DNA of 23,912 nt from the NCBI GenBank assembly GCA_947168365.1, contig CAMVLO010000060.1, positions 1 through 23,912 on the forward strand, given 5' to 3'. The notes beneath the pieces were generated by a model. That model was not told the DNA's origin. It was given only the letters and a program-made list of their open reading frames with translations, and ran no database searches. A program made the position numbers and the translations under genes. The DNA comes from UBA3824 sp017541145 (GTDB lineage: Bacteria; Bacteroidota; Bacteroidia; Bacteroidales; UBA3824). How positions within the stretch are numbered: position 1 is the first letter of the stretch; every line of letters begins with the position of its first letter. Of this stretch, positions 14,656 through 23,203 are shown piece by piece.

Positions 14656-16239
14656 TTATTGTGCTGTTACTGTCGCTGTTTTTGCTTCAGGATCAAGAAC
14701 AAATGTGTAAGTTCCGGCAGTAATACTCAAGTTGTCACCATCTTGAGTCAAAGCATTGAGAGCACCACCGAAGTTAATATCCCAACCGCCTGCCCAACGG
14801 AATTTGTATTGTCCGTCTTTTACAGTAATTGTTTTTGACCATAATTTGGTTACAGGATCATAATCCATTACGATACCTTTGTCCCAACCGAATTCACAAG
14901 CTTCACCGATGATTTCCCAACCGGTAGCTACTACTGATGCCGTCATTTTCTTCTGATCAACAGTCAATTTGTAATAACCTGATTTCTCAACTTTGATGTT
15001 ATCACCTTCACCGATTTTGAAACTGCCGTCTTCTGCGATATCGCCGACAATACCAATCCAAGCTCCTGTTCCGTCATCGTAGAATTTGAATTCGTTGGAT
15101 TCTGTAGGAATATAAATCACACCTGAGAATACGTAATCACGAGCTTCGGATGTAATTACAAAATCTTCGGTCTTGTTGTTCCAATCATTGAATGTTCCCG
15201 GAATTGTAAGACTTGCACTTGAAAGTTCAATTTCGGTTTCTTCAATTGAATATGTGTATTTTCCGGCGTTTACAAGATTCAATTTAACGATGTAAGCATG
15301 AGCTTTTTCAATCACGAAATTATCACCGCCCGGAGCAAGTGTAAAATCCTCATCGCCTTTGCCGTAATTGATATCCCAACCGCTGTTGGCACGGAACTTA
15401 AATTCACCGGCTGTAAATGATGAAATTGCAGTCCAAATACCTGTAGCTTCGTCGAAATCCATTTTGGTATCTTTGTCCCAAGCTCCTGAAGTTGCACTAC
15501 CGATAAGTCCCCAAGTTGTTTGAATGCCTGCTGAGAAATTACCGTCTTCGTCTGAAGCAATTTCTACAAATCCGGTATTAATTTCAGGATTCAACACATT
15601 GTCTTGAGATATCACTTCAAATGTTTTACCGTCCAACACTGCAAACGAAGTAGCATCATCCGGAATATTTACATAACCTTGGTAAGTGCCGTCGCCATCA
15701 GGGTCACCAATCAAGTATGATTTTTCAAAATTGAAATCAGGATATCCGACTGCAACGTAAGCGTAATTCCAAGAAACGGTTTCGATTTTGGAATCGTAAG
15801 GAGTAATTTTTACATCCAAAGTGTTTTCACCTTCGTCACTATGTTCGTAATCAACAATTTCGGATACAATTGAAATTGTATAATCAGAAGAAATTCCCGG
15901 GAAAGCTCCTGTCTCAGCAGCAAGAGAATTTACTACAGAATTGTCGATTTCAAGTGAAGTATCAGTAGTTTCGCCCAAAAGAACTTCTTTGCCGGTTTTA
16001 TTGTTTTTTAATTTTACAACATAATTAACGGCAGCACCATTGTAATTTGCAGCGTTCCAAGTAATTACCGGAAATTTTCCGGTAATATTACTTTTATCTA
16101 ACGCTACTTCAGAATTTTGAATTGAATTGAATTCTGCTTTTTTCAGAAGTTCAAAAACGGGAGTATGCTCGTCCTCGCAGGCAGCAAATGTCAACATCAA
16201 AGCTGCCGGTATAATGAAAAATTTGTTTAATGCTTTCAT
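14656..16239 (-). CDS. SusE/SusF-type outer-membrane glycan-binding lipoprotein
   Basis: The third gene of the Sus operon, 13 bp after susD. It has a lipoprotein signal MKALNKFFIIPAALMLTFAA with lipobox Cys21. An N-terminal Ig-like SusE domain follows (FPVITWNAANYNGAAVNYVV ... YTISIVSEIVD). At least three carbohydrate-binding-like modules come next. Two carry very similar blocks: WGLIGSATSGAWDKDTKMDF, then FKFRANSGWDINYG, and WEIIGEACEFGWDKGIVMDY, then YKFRWAGGWDINFG. A middle module begins LTIPGTFNDWNN. The aromatic residues in these blocks are typical sugar-binding platforms. The protein should sit on the cell surface and capture glycan for the SusCD transporter. SusE/F modules of this kind often bind alpha-glucans, but the substrate is not proven here. 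Confidence 0.87.
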   Translation of the reverse strand: MKALNKFFIIPAALMLTFAACEDEHTPVFELLKKAEFNSIQNSEVALDKSNITGKFPVITWNAANYNGAAVNYVVKLKNNKTGKEVLLGETTDTSLEIDNSVVNSLAAETGAFPGISSDYTISIVSEIVDYEHSDEGENTLDVKITPYDSKIETVSWNYAYVAVGYPDFNFEKSYLIGDPDGDGTYQGYVNIPDDATSFAVLDGKTFEVISQDNVLNPEINTGFVEIASDEDGNFSAGIQTTWGLIGSATSGAWDKDTKMDFDEATGIWTAISSFTAGEFKFRANSGWDINYGKGDEDFTLAPGGDNFVIEKAHAYIVKLNLVNAGKYTYSIEETEIELSSASLTIPGTFNDWNNKTEDFVITSEARDYVFSGVIYIPTESNEFKFYDDGTGAWIGIVGDIAEDGSFKIGEGDNIKVEKSGYYKLTVDQKKMTASVVATGWEIIGEACEFGWDKGIVMDYDPVTKLWSKTITVKDGQYKFRWAGGWDINFGGALNALTQDGDNLSITAGTYTFVLDPEAKTATVTAQ

Positions 16240-16252
16240 AATCCAATAGTAA

Positions 16253-17869
16253 TTAGTTTACGGAATATCCGTCGTTTTGTTTAAGATTAAGGTTTGCACC
16301 CATATCGTCGGAAGGAATCGGATAAACAGCATAGAATGCCGCAACATCTTTACCTTCAGCAACACCGCCCTTCCAAGGCCAATTGTAACCGGAAGTGTAT
16401 TTGCCGAAACGAATCAAATCGGTACGACGCTGAGCCTCGTAAAATGTCTCACGACCTCTTTCGTCACACAAATAGTCAAGACTGAGTTCGCCAATCGGTT
16501 CTGAAATTCCGGCTCTTTCGTGGAGTGCATTGATATATTTCAAAGCATCTACCTCATTGCCGGAACGGAAAAGAGCTTCTGCAATATTCAAATATATTTC
16601 ACCCAAACGGAACAACGGAAAATCGGTATACGCTTCAGCTGAAGGAGGCAATGTTCCGTCTTTGTAAACATTGTAGAATTTTGTAACAGGAATACCGTTG
16701 TTTTTGAAAGAAGATTCGTCTTTGATTTCGTTGCTTGTAGTACCGTCGAGACGAAGCATTGCCATACGAGAATCTTTGTCGCAATTGGCTTCACGCTCAA
16801 AAACATCCAAGAAAGAAGATTTTGCTCTTACACCTTGCCAAGCACCTTTGGCATTGGTTTCGGTTTGATAATCACCGGAACCCCAGCACAAGAGAGCAGT
16901 CATACCGCCCCAAGTCATGGTTTGATCGCCTTCGTAACGAACCGGCAAAATCATTTCGAGAGATTGGTCGTTGTCAGCTTTGAACATGTCACCATAAACG
17001 GGTTCAAGCTTGTAACCAGCATCAATTACTTTTTGTGAATATGTAATACATTCATTATACTTTTCAACACCGATGTAAACTTTTGCGTTGAGATAAAGTC
17101 TTGAAAGAGCAGCCCACGCAGCAGCTTTGTTAGCATGACCGTATTCGCTTGAATATCCGGGTTTTGCGTCTGACATCTCTTCTGCACTTTCCAAAAGTTG
17201 TTTTTCGATATAATCAAAAAGATCTTTTGCTTGTATTTGCTGAGGATTTTCGCTACCTACTGTACTTTCTTCTGTTACAAACGGTACATTTCTGTAAAAA
17301 TCAAGAGCATACATGTACATCAAAGCACGAAGGAATTTAGCTTCACCTCTGTAAATATTTACTCTGTCAATTACATCTTGAGTACATCCGCGAGACGACA
17401 ATTTGCTGTCAGTAGTTTCTCTCAAGAATGAGTTACAAAGATTGATTTGATAATAAAGTCTGAAGTAAGAACCTTTGATCCAAGGACTTGAAGCCGACCA
17501 TGAAATATGGTTGAAGTCAGGAATACCGGGGTCGTTCCAACAGCAGTGAGCAATATCGGAAGCAAGTTCCTGCATATTCCACATCACACGGATGAAAGAA
17601 GCCTGCGAACCGCCGTCAATACCTACCACGTCTTGATCGTCATCACCGCCTTTGTTGCCACCGATAGCAAGTCCGGCGTAAATTTTTGCAATATTTTCGT
17701 TGTAAGCATCGATTGTACTACCGAAAACCACATCTGAAACAAGCTCGTTTTCGTCCAACGGCACTGTATTCAAATCATCTACACAAGATGAAAAGCCAAG
17801 CATCAAACTCATTGCAGCTGCCGGCAATATATATTTGAATTTACGATTAATGTTTTTCATAATTTTCAA
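16253..17869 (-). CDS. susD: SusD/RagB-type nutrient-binding outer-membrane lipoprotein
   Basis: A 538-residue SusD homologue, the lid and binding protein over the SusC channel. The signal peptide ends in lipobox LGFSSC (Cys29 from the ATG at 17869; MKNINRKF three codons later is also possible). SusD features include NTVPLDENEL after the lipobox, tetratricopeptide-like helices (YRGEAKFLRALMYMYALDFY, AAWAALSRLYLNAKVY), and a C-terminal part with YLNIAEALFRSG and YLCDERGRETFYEAQRRTDL followed by IRFGKY. These are standard for the family. It is 12 bp after susC in the same operon. The ligand cannot be predicted from sequence alone. Confidence 0.93.
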   Translation of the reverse strand: MKIMKNINRKFKYILPAAAMSLMLGFSSCVDDLNTVPLDENELVSDVVFGSTIDAYNENIAKIYAGLAIGGNKGGDDDQDVVGIDGGSQASFIRVMWNMQELASDIAHCCWNDPGIPDFNHISWSASSPWIKGSYFRLYYQINLCNSFLRETTDSKLSSRGCTQDVIDRVNIYRGEAKFLRALMYMYALDFYRNVPFVTEESTVGSENPQQIQAKDLFDYIEKQLLESAEEMSDAKPGYSSEYGHANKAAAWAALSRLYLNAKVYIGVEKYNECITYSQKVIDAGYKLEPVYGDMFKADNDQSLEMILPVRYEGDQTMTWGGMTALLCWGSGDYQTETNAKGAWQGVRAKSSFLDVFEREANCDKDSRMAMLRLDGTTSNEIKDESSFKNNGIPVTKFYNVYKDGTLPPSAEAYTDFPLFRLGEIYLNIAEALFRSGNEVDALKYINALHERAGISEPIGELSLDYLCDERGRETFYEAQRRTDLIRFGKYTSGYNWPWKGGVAEGKDVAAFYAVYPIPSDDMGANLNLKQNDGYSVN

Positions 17870-17881
17870 TAAATTAAATGT

Positions 17882-20800
17882 TTAGAAATTAAGATTAACA
17901 CCGAACAAGAAAGTTACAGGACGCGGATAGATATTTCTGTCGATACCTTCGCCGCTGATTTCAGGATCAAGACCGCTGTATTTGGTAATTACAAACGGAT
18001 TCTGAACTGTCATGTAAACTTTTGCGTTTTGATTAGAATTGAATATTTTCTTGAAATTGTATCCCAATGTCATATTATCCATTCTCAAGAACGATGCGTT
18101 TTCGATGTAATAACTTGATTTGTATTGACCGTTTTTGAAATCGGTATCAGCAGCTGTTGACATCCTGTTTTTCAAGAATCCTGAAGGATCGTACATCTGT
18201 GAACCGTCCCAAGCTTCACGATTTGATTTTACATTGTTGTAAACATAGTTGCCGATAGAAGCACGCAATGCAAAATTGAAGAACCAATTCTTGTAGCTGA
18301 ATTGTGAAGACAAGCCCATGATAACATCCGGAGCTGATTTCTTGAATATAATCAAATCATCTTCATCAATTTTACCGTCTGAATTTTGGTCAACATAAAC
18401 ATTTTCAAGAGGATTGCCGTTGGCATCGTACATCTGTTCGTAAACATAGAATGAGTTGTAAGCTTGGTCAACTGCATTGATTTGGATGTTATGACCTGTA
18501 CCGCCTTCGATACCGCCGTGGATTACACCTTTGTAAGAAGGATCATCGTTGATTGTAAGTTTTGTAATCTCATTTTTGTTGTACGATACATTATAACTCA
18601 ATGTCCATTCCATATCCTTTTTGGTAATAGCGTGAGCAGTCAAAGAAAATTCTACACCGCGGTTTTCAAGTTCACCGACATTTGTAAGAAGTTCGTTAGA
18701 GAAGTTAGTACCGGCAGATACTGTAACAGTGTTGAGCAAGTTGCTGGTTTTGCGGATATAGTAATCAACAGAACCTTCAATCCTACCTTTGAGGAAACCA
18801 AAATCGAGTCCGGCATTAATTGTTGTAGTTTCTTCCCATTTAAGATTCTGATCGTAAGCCTGAGGAGCAATCAAACGGTACTGAGTATCACCGAAATAAT
18901 AGCTTGCACCGGCTTCTGAATATTTGTAACGTGACATGTACGGATAATCATTGGTCTGAAGATTTTGCTGACCTGTAACACCGCAACCCAAACGAAGTTT
19001 CAAATCTGATACAACGCTGCTGTTTTTCAAGAAAGCTTCATCGCTGATTTTCCAAGCCAATGCTGCTGACGGGAAAAGACCCCAACGGTTGTCTTTGTGG
19101 AAACGTGATGAGCCGTCGTCTCTCAATGTAAATGTTACAAGATAACGATCCAAAATTGAATAATTCAAACGTCCGAAGAAAGAAACCAAATAGTTTTCAG
19201 TCTTGTAAGAATATTCATCTTTATAATATTCCTTGCCAAATTCAGCAGCTTTAGCCTCTGAGTAGCAATATTTTGTACCCTTATCAGAGTAGAAATGCTG
19301 CCAAGAATAACCTGCCATTACGTCAAGAGAGTGGATACCGAAAGTTTTGTCGTAATCGAGATAACCTTCAAAAAGTCCGTTAGTTTTTTTCTGATAATAA
19401 TCAGTATTTTCACCGAAACCGGTTTTGAAATTACCGCTTGCCCATGTTAAAGGAGAATTGTCAGCAATAATTTTTTCGCCGTCGCTTCGTGAAACATCAT
19501 AACCGAAGTTGACATTTGCTCTCAAATCCGGAAGGAAATGAAATTTGTAATCTACTTGGATATTACCGATACTACGGTTAACAGTAGATTTATCTTCCTG
19601 ATCCTCAAGTATCGATACAGGATTGGTAAGAGCAATATCAATAGGAGCTGTTTTATCCTCTTTCATGTAAATAAACCAACCGTTACCGTATTGATTATCT
19701 GACATATAGATAGGTTGTGTAGGATCAAACTGAGAAGCCATACCAATAGCATCAGTTGCACCGAAACGGTTGTTGTTGTTGATACCTTTTATATTAACAG
19801 AAACACTGAGTTTCTTATCAAAGAAAGTAGGAGTAAGACTTACAGCACCTGTAACACGCTCCATATTAGAGTTTTTCAAGATACCGTTTTCGTTGGTGTA
19901 ACCTACAGAAACGCGGTAAGGAAGATTTTTGAAAGAACCGGAAACACTCAAATTGTGGTCAGTACTTACAGAAGTACGGAAAATTTCGTTCCACCAATCA
20001 GTGTTTTCGTTGCCAAGAGCCAAAGCCTTTTCGCTGTCAGCACCAAACTTATCCAAAACAAAAGTTCTGAACTCGTCAGCATTCATAATATCGATATCAT
20101 TACGTTTAGTACTTACCGATACAGTACCTGCATAACTGATTCTCGGTTTACCGCTTTTACCTTTTTTAGTAGTAATAAGGATAACGCCGTTAGATGCTCT
20201 TGAACCGTAAATAGCTGTAGCAGAAGCATCTTTCAAGATAGTAAAAGTTTCAATATCATTTGGGTGAACAGTAGCCAAAGGGTTTGACATACCGTCAATA
20301 CCGCCATCATCCACAGCCACACCGTCGATTACAACAAGAGGGTTATTAGAAGCAGAAAGCGAAGAACCGCCACGGATTCTGATAGTAGCACCTGCACCCG
20401 GCGCACCGCCATCGCTGATAACACTTACTCCGGCTGCCTTACCTACCAAAAGATCGGTAGCAGAAGTAGCAGCACCTCTTACCATTTTATCAGCACTAAT
20501 TGCAGTTACAGAACCGGTGAGGTCGTTTTTCTTTACCTTACCATAACCGATTACCACAACCTCGTCCATCTCGCGAGTATCTTCTGCAAGTGCCACCTTA
20601 ATATTTTCGGCAGCTCTTACGCGTTGCTCCACAAAACCGATGTACGAAATAGCAAGAGTATCTCCTACATTAGCTTCAAGGGTAAAATTACCGTCCAAAT
20701 CAGTAATTGTACCGGAAGTAGTACCAAGGATCCTTACGGAAGCTCCGATAATAGATTCACCGGAGGCATCTATAACTTGACCTTTCACATTGATTTTTTG

Positions 20801-20887
20801 TGAAAAGGCACTTCCACAGCAAAGCATCGCGAAAAGCAACGCCAAAAATCTAAGCGGAAGTTTTGTTTTAAACATTTTACTTTTCAT
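17882..20887 (-). CDS. susC: SusC/RagA-type TonB-linked outer-membrane transporter
   Basis: A 1001-residue TonB-dependent receptor of the SusC family, the channel that imports oligosaccharides using TonB energy. The order is signal peptide (to about residue 29, AFSQ), carboxypeptidase-regulatory domain (KINVKGQVIDASGESIIGAS ... VALAEDT), the family motif EMDEVVVIGYGKVKKNDLTG, a plug (IRIRGGSSLSASNNPLVVID, ASATAIYGSRASNGVILITT), then a 22-strand barrel ending FLFGVNLNF. It is full length and uninterrupted. It heads the susCDE operon. No sensor or hybrid two-component regulator or anti-sigma gene adjoins it. Instead three LacI-type operator-like boxes lie upstream, suggesting control by an unlinked LacI-family protein. 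Confidence 0.95.
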   Translation of the reverse strand: MKSKMFKTKLPLRFLALLFAMLCCGSAFSQKINVKGQVIDASGESIIGASVRILGTTSGTITDLDGNFTLEANVGDTLAISYIGFVEQRVRAAENIKVALAEDTREMDEVVVIGYGKVKKNDLTGSVTAISADKMVRGAATSATDLLVGKAAGVSVISDGGAPGAGATIRIRGGSSLSASNNPLVVIDGVAVDDGGIDGMSNPLATVHPNDIETFTILKDASATAIYGSRASNGVILITTKKGKSGKPRISYAGTVSVSTKRNDIDIMNADEFRTFVLDKFGADSEKALALGNENTDWWNEIFRTSVSTDHNLSVSGSFKNLPYRVSVGYTNENGILKNSNMERVTGAVSLTPTFFDKKLSVSVNIKGINNNNRFGATDAIGMASQFDPTQPIYMSDNQYGNGWFIYMKEDKTAPIDIALTNPVSILEDQEDKSTVNRSIGNIQVDYKFHFLPDLRANVNFGYDVSRSDGEKIIADNSPLTWASGNFKTGFGENTDYYQKKTNGLFEGYLDYDKTFGIHSLDVMAGYSWQHFYSDKGTKYCYSEAKAAEFGKEYYKDEYSYKTENYLVSFFGRLNYSILDRYLVTFTLRDDGSSRFHKDNRWGLFPSAALAWKISDEAFLKNSSVVSDLKLRLGCGVTGQQNLQTNDYPYMSRYKYSEAGASYYFGDTQYRLIAPQAYDQNLKWEETTTINAGLDFGFLKGRIEGSVDYYIRKTSNLLNTVTVSAGTNFSNELLTNVGELENRGVEFSLTAHAITKKDMEWTLSYNVSYNKNEITKLTINDDPSYKGVIHGGIEGGTGHNIQINAVDQAYNSFYVYEQMYDANGNPLENVYVDQNSDGKIDEDDLIIFKKSAPDVIMGLSSQFSYKNWFFNFALRASIGNYVYNNVKSNREAWDGSQMYDPSGFLKNRMSTAADTDFKNGQYKSSYYIENASFLRMDNMTLGYNFKKIFNSNQNAKVYMTVQNPFVITKYSGLDPEISGEGIDRNIYPRPVTFLFGVNLNF

Positions 20888-20952
20888 AATTATAGCAATT
20901 TGTAGATGTTAAATTTAGGTTTCAAAAACGAAAATTATTCTTTAAAACATTG

Positions 20953-20960
20953 CGAAGTTA
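20953..20960 (-). promoter_or_regulatory. Possible -7 element of susCDE
   Basis: On the minus strand TAACTTCG followed by C is one base off TAnnTTTG. It lies 65 bp before the susC ATG and about 55 bp downstream of the operator cluster. The -33 box is poor, consistent with activator dependence, but this is tentative. Confidence 0.35.
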
Positions 20961-21015
20961 TAACCGAAATTAATTTTAAGATAAGATTTTTACGTATATC
21001 TGCTAAAAAAAATAT

Positions 21016-21051
21016 GCAAACGGTTGCGCAATCGTTTGCGCAATCGTTTGC
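21016..21051. promoter_or_regulatory. Three tandem LacI-type operator-like boxes upstream of susC
   Basis: Three 12-bp boxes abut exactly: GCAAACGGTTGC (21016-21027), GCAATCGTTTGC (21028-21039) and GCAATCGTTTGC (21040-21051). Each is a near palindrome centred on CG, of the form GCAA-nCGn-TTGC seen in LacI/GalR/PurR-family operators. They lie 129-164 bp upstream of the susC start, the only flanking gene oriented away from them. The 12-bp pitch is just over one helical turn, so adjacent dimers would be slightly staggered around the DNA. No LacI-family gene is in the window. Confidence 0.7.
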
Positions 21052-21214
21052 ACAAAAATTGGATTTTACTAAAATTATTTTAAAATAAATTTTATCAAAG
21101 AAAGCATCAACGACAAACAAAACTTCAACTATCAGCACGCAGCACCCCAACCTCTTCTTTGGTTACAATTATATAACAATACACAATTTTCACAAGTGAG
21201 TTATTATATTTTAA

Positions 21215-21243
21215 CACCGAATTAAACTAATTACGCGAATACA
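21215..21243 (+). repeat. Dispersed intergenic repeat, copy 3
   Basis: CACCGAATTAAAC followed by TAATTACGCGAATACA. The 13-bp core is identical to copies at 3701 and 14508, and the rest is more diverged. It lies between the susC promoter region and the IS110 remnant. Confidence 0.55.
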
Positions 21244-21314
21244 TATACAACTAATAACAAACAATTTGTAATGAAGGATAGTATCATTGTAAAATAATTC
21301 ATATCAAACATCTT

Positions 21315-21360
21315 ATTTACCGATGTCTGCCGTACATTATTTTAACAGACATCGGTAAAT
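21315..21360. repeat. 15-bp perfect inverted repeat at the IS110 remnant boundary
   Basis: ATTTACCGATGTCTG (21315-21329) pairs exactly with CAGACATCGGTAAAT (21346-21360) across a 16-nt loop, followed on the plus strand by TTTTTGTTAATTTT. It resembles a plus-strand terminator but no plus-strand gene precedes it. The remnant transposase frame stops inside it. It may be what is left of an element end. Confidence 0.6.
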
Positions 21361-21514
21361 TTTTGTTAATTTTACTTATTGGAATTGTTTGACAGTTCCA
21401 TCTATAAGACGAAGATACTAAAAATTTTTTCACCTCACTGTTGTCCATTATACAAAGAAAAACAGTATCTTTGTGAACGTCAAGACCGGCAACTATACGT
21501 TGCTGTCTGTCCAT
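21317..21514 (-). pseudogene. IS110-family transposase remnant (5' end only)
   Basis: The first 28 or so residues, MDRQQRIVAGLDVHKDTVFL and CIMDNSEVKK, match the start of IS110/IS1111-type DEDD transposases, including the first catalytic Asp in GLDVHKD. After residue 35 the sequence (SYRWNCQTIPISKINKNLP) leaves the family and the frame ends at 65 residues, against a usual length of 300-400. No other transposase segment follows downstream on the minus strand, so this is a deletion remnant. It marks this end of the window as a former insertion site. Confidence 0.7.
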
Positions 21515-21640
21515 ATCAAAGTATTATTAATTGAATTTTAAATTTTCAAATATAAAGAATTGGGCGGATTATTAAAATAACAAAAATAAGACTAACCTGG
21601 CTCTATTTATTTGTTGATGCAGAAAATCTCAATTTTATTA

Positions 21641-21648
21641 TACTTTTG
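21641..21648 (+). promoter_or_regulatory. Promoter -7 element upstream of the methyltransferase remnant
   Basis: TACTTTTG followed by C fits TAnnTTTG. It could drive transcription through the 430-bp remnant into the Fic gene. The -33 match is poor. Confidence 0.4.
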
Positions 21649-21653
21649 CATAA

Positions 21654-22116
21654 TTAATATTAATTCATGATAATGGAACAAATATTAAATATAACAATGC
21701 AATTCGTGTAAGGGCATCGATGCTTAACTGTATAACCAAATATTATTCTGAATTTTGGAAAGATGTTTGGAGTGATTATTATAAAATGGGAACATGGAGT
21801 AAACAAGATAAAAGGCTTCATTCATTCTCTTCATTAACTGAGAATTGGACACACGACACACCATTAAGTAATTACTTTGAACGTCGTCAGGCATTGGTGG
21901 AAATATATACTTCCCTGTTCTCCGGCAGAATGAGAACGATACATGGTATGATGCAAAAAAGGTAAGGCAACAACAAGTGTTAAAAAGTTCCATATACCCC
22001 GTTGTGACCGTATAGCTGATTACCGAAAAGCATGGGAACATTTTGAAAAAACATTTACAGATAAAGAAACGGTAAAAAAAAATGACAGAAGGAAACCAAT
22101 ACATACAAGGTCTTGA
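21654..22116 (+). pseudogene. Frameshifted 3' remnant of a large DNA methyltransferase (Eco57I-like class)
   Basis: Pieces in three frames match, in order, the C-terminal end of large Bacteroidetes SAM-dependent DNA methyltransferases. The first is KDVWSDYYKMGTWSKQDKRL, then SNYFERRQALVEI (frame of ATG 21720, ending at 21965). The second is QNENDTWYDAKK (frame from 21926). The third is RCDRIADYRKAWEHFEKTF (frame from 21988, ending at a TGA at 22114-22116). At least one internal deletion (between RRQALVEI and QNEND) and two frameshifts separate them. The catalytic half with the NPPY motif is absent, so there is no activity. Family assignment rests on recognised sequence patterns and is moderately sure. 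The Fic gene starts inside its last few codons. Confidence 0.62.
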
Positions 22117-23203
22117 TGAATATATCCGCCAAGGAGAACCGCAAGAACAAGAGCGAGGAAGAGCTTGGCAAACAGCCATAGGATTACAGGAAGTTGATGG
22201 ATTGAAGACATCTCCTTACCTGTTGGAAACAGCTCGCCGCCACATCGAAGGTGACATCACCATCGATGAGGTAAAGCAATTAATAGACAGTTACTATAAA
22301 TCTCAAGCCGGTCGTAAAGAAGTAGAAGGAGAAAGGACAGAAGAAGCAGATAAGGTTTCTGCTCGCATCACGGAGCTGCTTCAAGAACAAACTTTTAACT
22401 TCTCACCGGCTCAATTAACGTCCATCCATCGTCGTCTTTTTGAAGGTATCTATAAGTTTGCAGGTTTCATCCGTAACTACAATATTACCAAACGAGAATG
22501 GGTATTGCGAGGAGAGACTGTCTATTACGCCAGTGCCGATACTATCACAGAGACACTGGAGTATGACATGAGACTGGAACGTAACTATAGTTATGAGGGT
22601 AAAAGCATTAATGAAGCAATCAGCCATCTGACACGCTTTTGTGCCAACCTTTGGCAGATACATGCCTTTGGTGAGGGCAATACCCGTAGTACGGCTGTTT
22701 TTATGATTAAGTATCTGAAAACACTTGGTTTCAAAGTAAACAATGATCTCTTTGCCACGAACTCATGGTATTTTCGCAATGCTTTAGTTCGTGCCAACTA
22801 TAGTAATCTGCAAGAGGGAATAACAGAAACTACAGTCTTCCTTGAACATTTCTTCCGCAATATGCTGCTTGGAGAAACTACACCACTCCGCAACAGAGAA
22901 ATGCATTTAGACTGGAAAACAGGAACCCCAAGTACAAAAATCGGCATCCAAAGTGCAAAAAAAACAGCTCAAAGTGCAAATTTTGCACTTTCACTACCCT
23001 CGAAGTGCAAAAATTGCACTTTGGAAGAAATCGCCGTGCTTAGAATAATACAGCAAAATCCTTCTGCAAAACAAACGTTTATTGCAAAAGAAATAGGGAA
23101 ATCAGAGAGAACTGTAAAATCCATTACAGCCCGTCTTACGGAAAAAGGAATTATAAAACGCAGTAAAGGTAAGGGAAGCGATTGGGTGATTATTTACGAT
23201 TAA
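22082..23203 (+). CDS. Fic/Doc-family protein with fused C-terminal winged-helix domain
   Basis: A 373-residue protein. The N-terminal region (AIGLQEVDGLKTS ... ARRHIEGDITIDEVKQLI) resembles the VbhA-type antitoxin helix region, but the inhibitory pattern [S/T]xxxE[G/N] is not met: LQEVDG has Leu and Asp instead. Residues about 115-230 are the Fic fold with flap FIRNYNITKREWVLRGETVY and active-site loop H194-AFGEGNTRSTA. The catalytic His is present, but the second Arg of HxFx[D/E]GNGRxxR is Ala205, so AMP transfer should not be assumed. Residues about 311-373 form a winged helix (AVLRIIQQNPSAKQTFIAKE, then SERTVKSITARLTEKGII). It is a common Bacteroidetes type, possibly self-regulating and toxin- or defence-like. 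It lies between two methyltransferase tail fragments. Confidence 0.87.
   Translation: MTEGNQYIQGLDEYIRQGEPQEQERGRAWQTAIGLQEVDGLKTSPYLLETARRHIEGDITIDEVKQLIDSYYKSQAGRKEVEGERTEEADKVSARITELLQEQTFNFSPAQLTSIHRRLFEGIYKFAGFIRNYNITKREWVLRGETVYYASADTITETLEYDMRLERNYSYEGKSINEAISHLTRFCANLWQIHAFGEGNTRSTAVFMIKYLKTLGFKVNNDLFATNSWYFRNALVRANYSNLQEGITETTVFLEHFFRNMLLGETTPLRNREMHLDWKTGTPSTKIGIQSAKKTAQSANFALSLPSKCKNCTLEEIAVLRIIQQNPSAKQTFIAKEIGKSERTVKSITARLTEKGIIKRSKGKGSDWVIIYD
22951..23021 (+). repeat. Cluster of AAGTGCAA direct and inverted repeats within the Fic gene
   Basis: Direct copies of AAGTGCAA are at 22951, 22972 and 23003, with inverted TTGCACTT at 22983 and 23014. AAAGTGCAAA-T-TTTGCACTTT (22971-22991) is a perfect 10-bp inverted repeat with a 1-base centre. 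The cluster encodes the linker between the Fic and winged-helix domains. A weaker copy, AAGTACAA, is at 22930. Confidence 0.75.

Noticed and set aside
19715..20203. 162-aa plus-strand open frame inside susC
   Set aside because: It is antisense to the conserved SusC plug and barrel, with no motif or promoter of its own.
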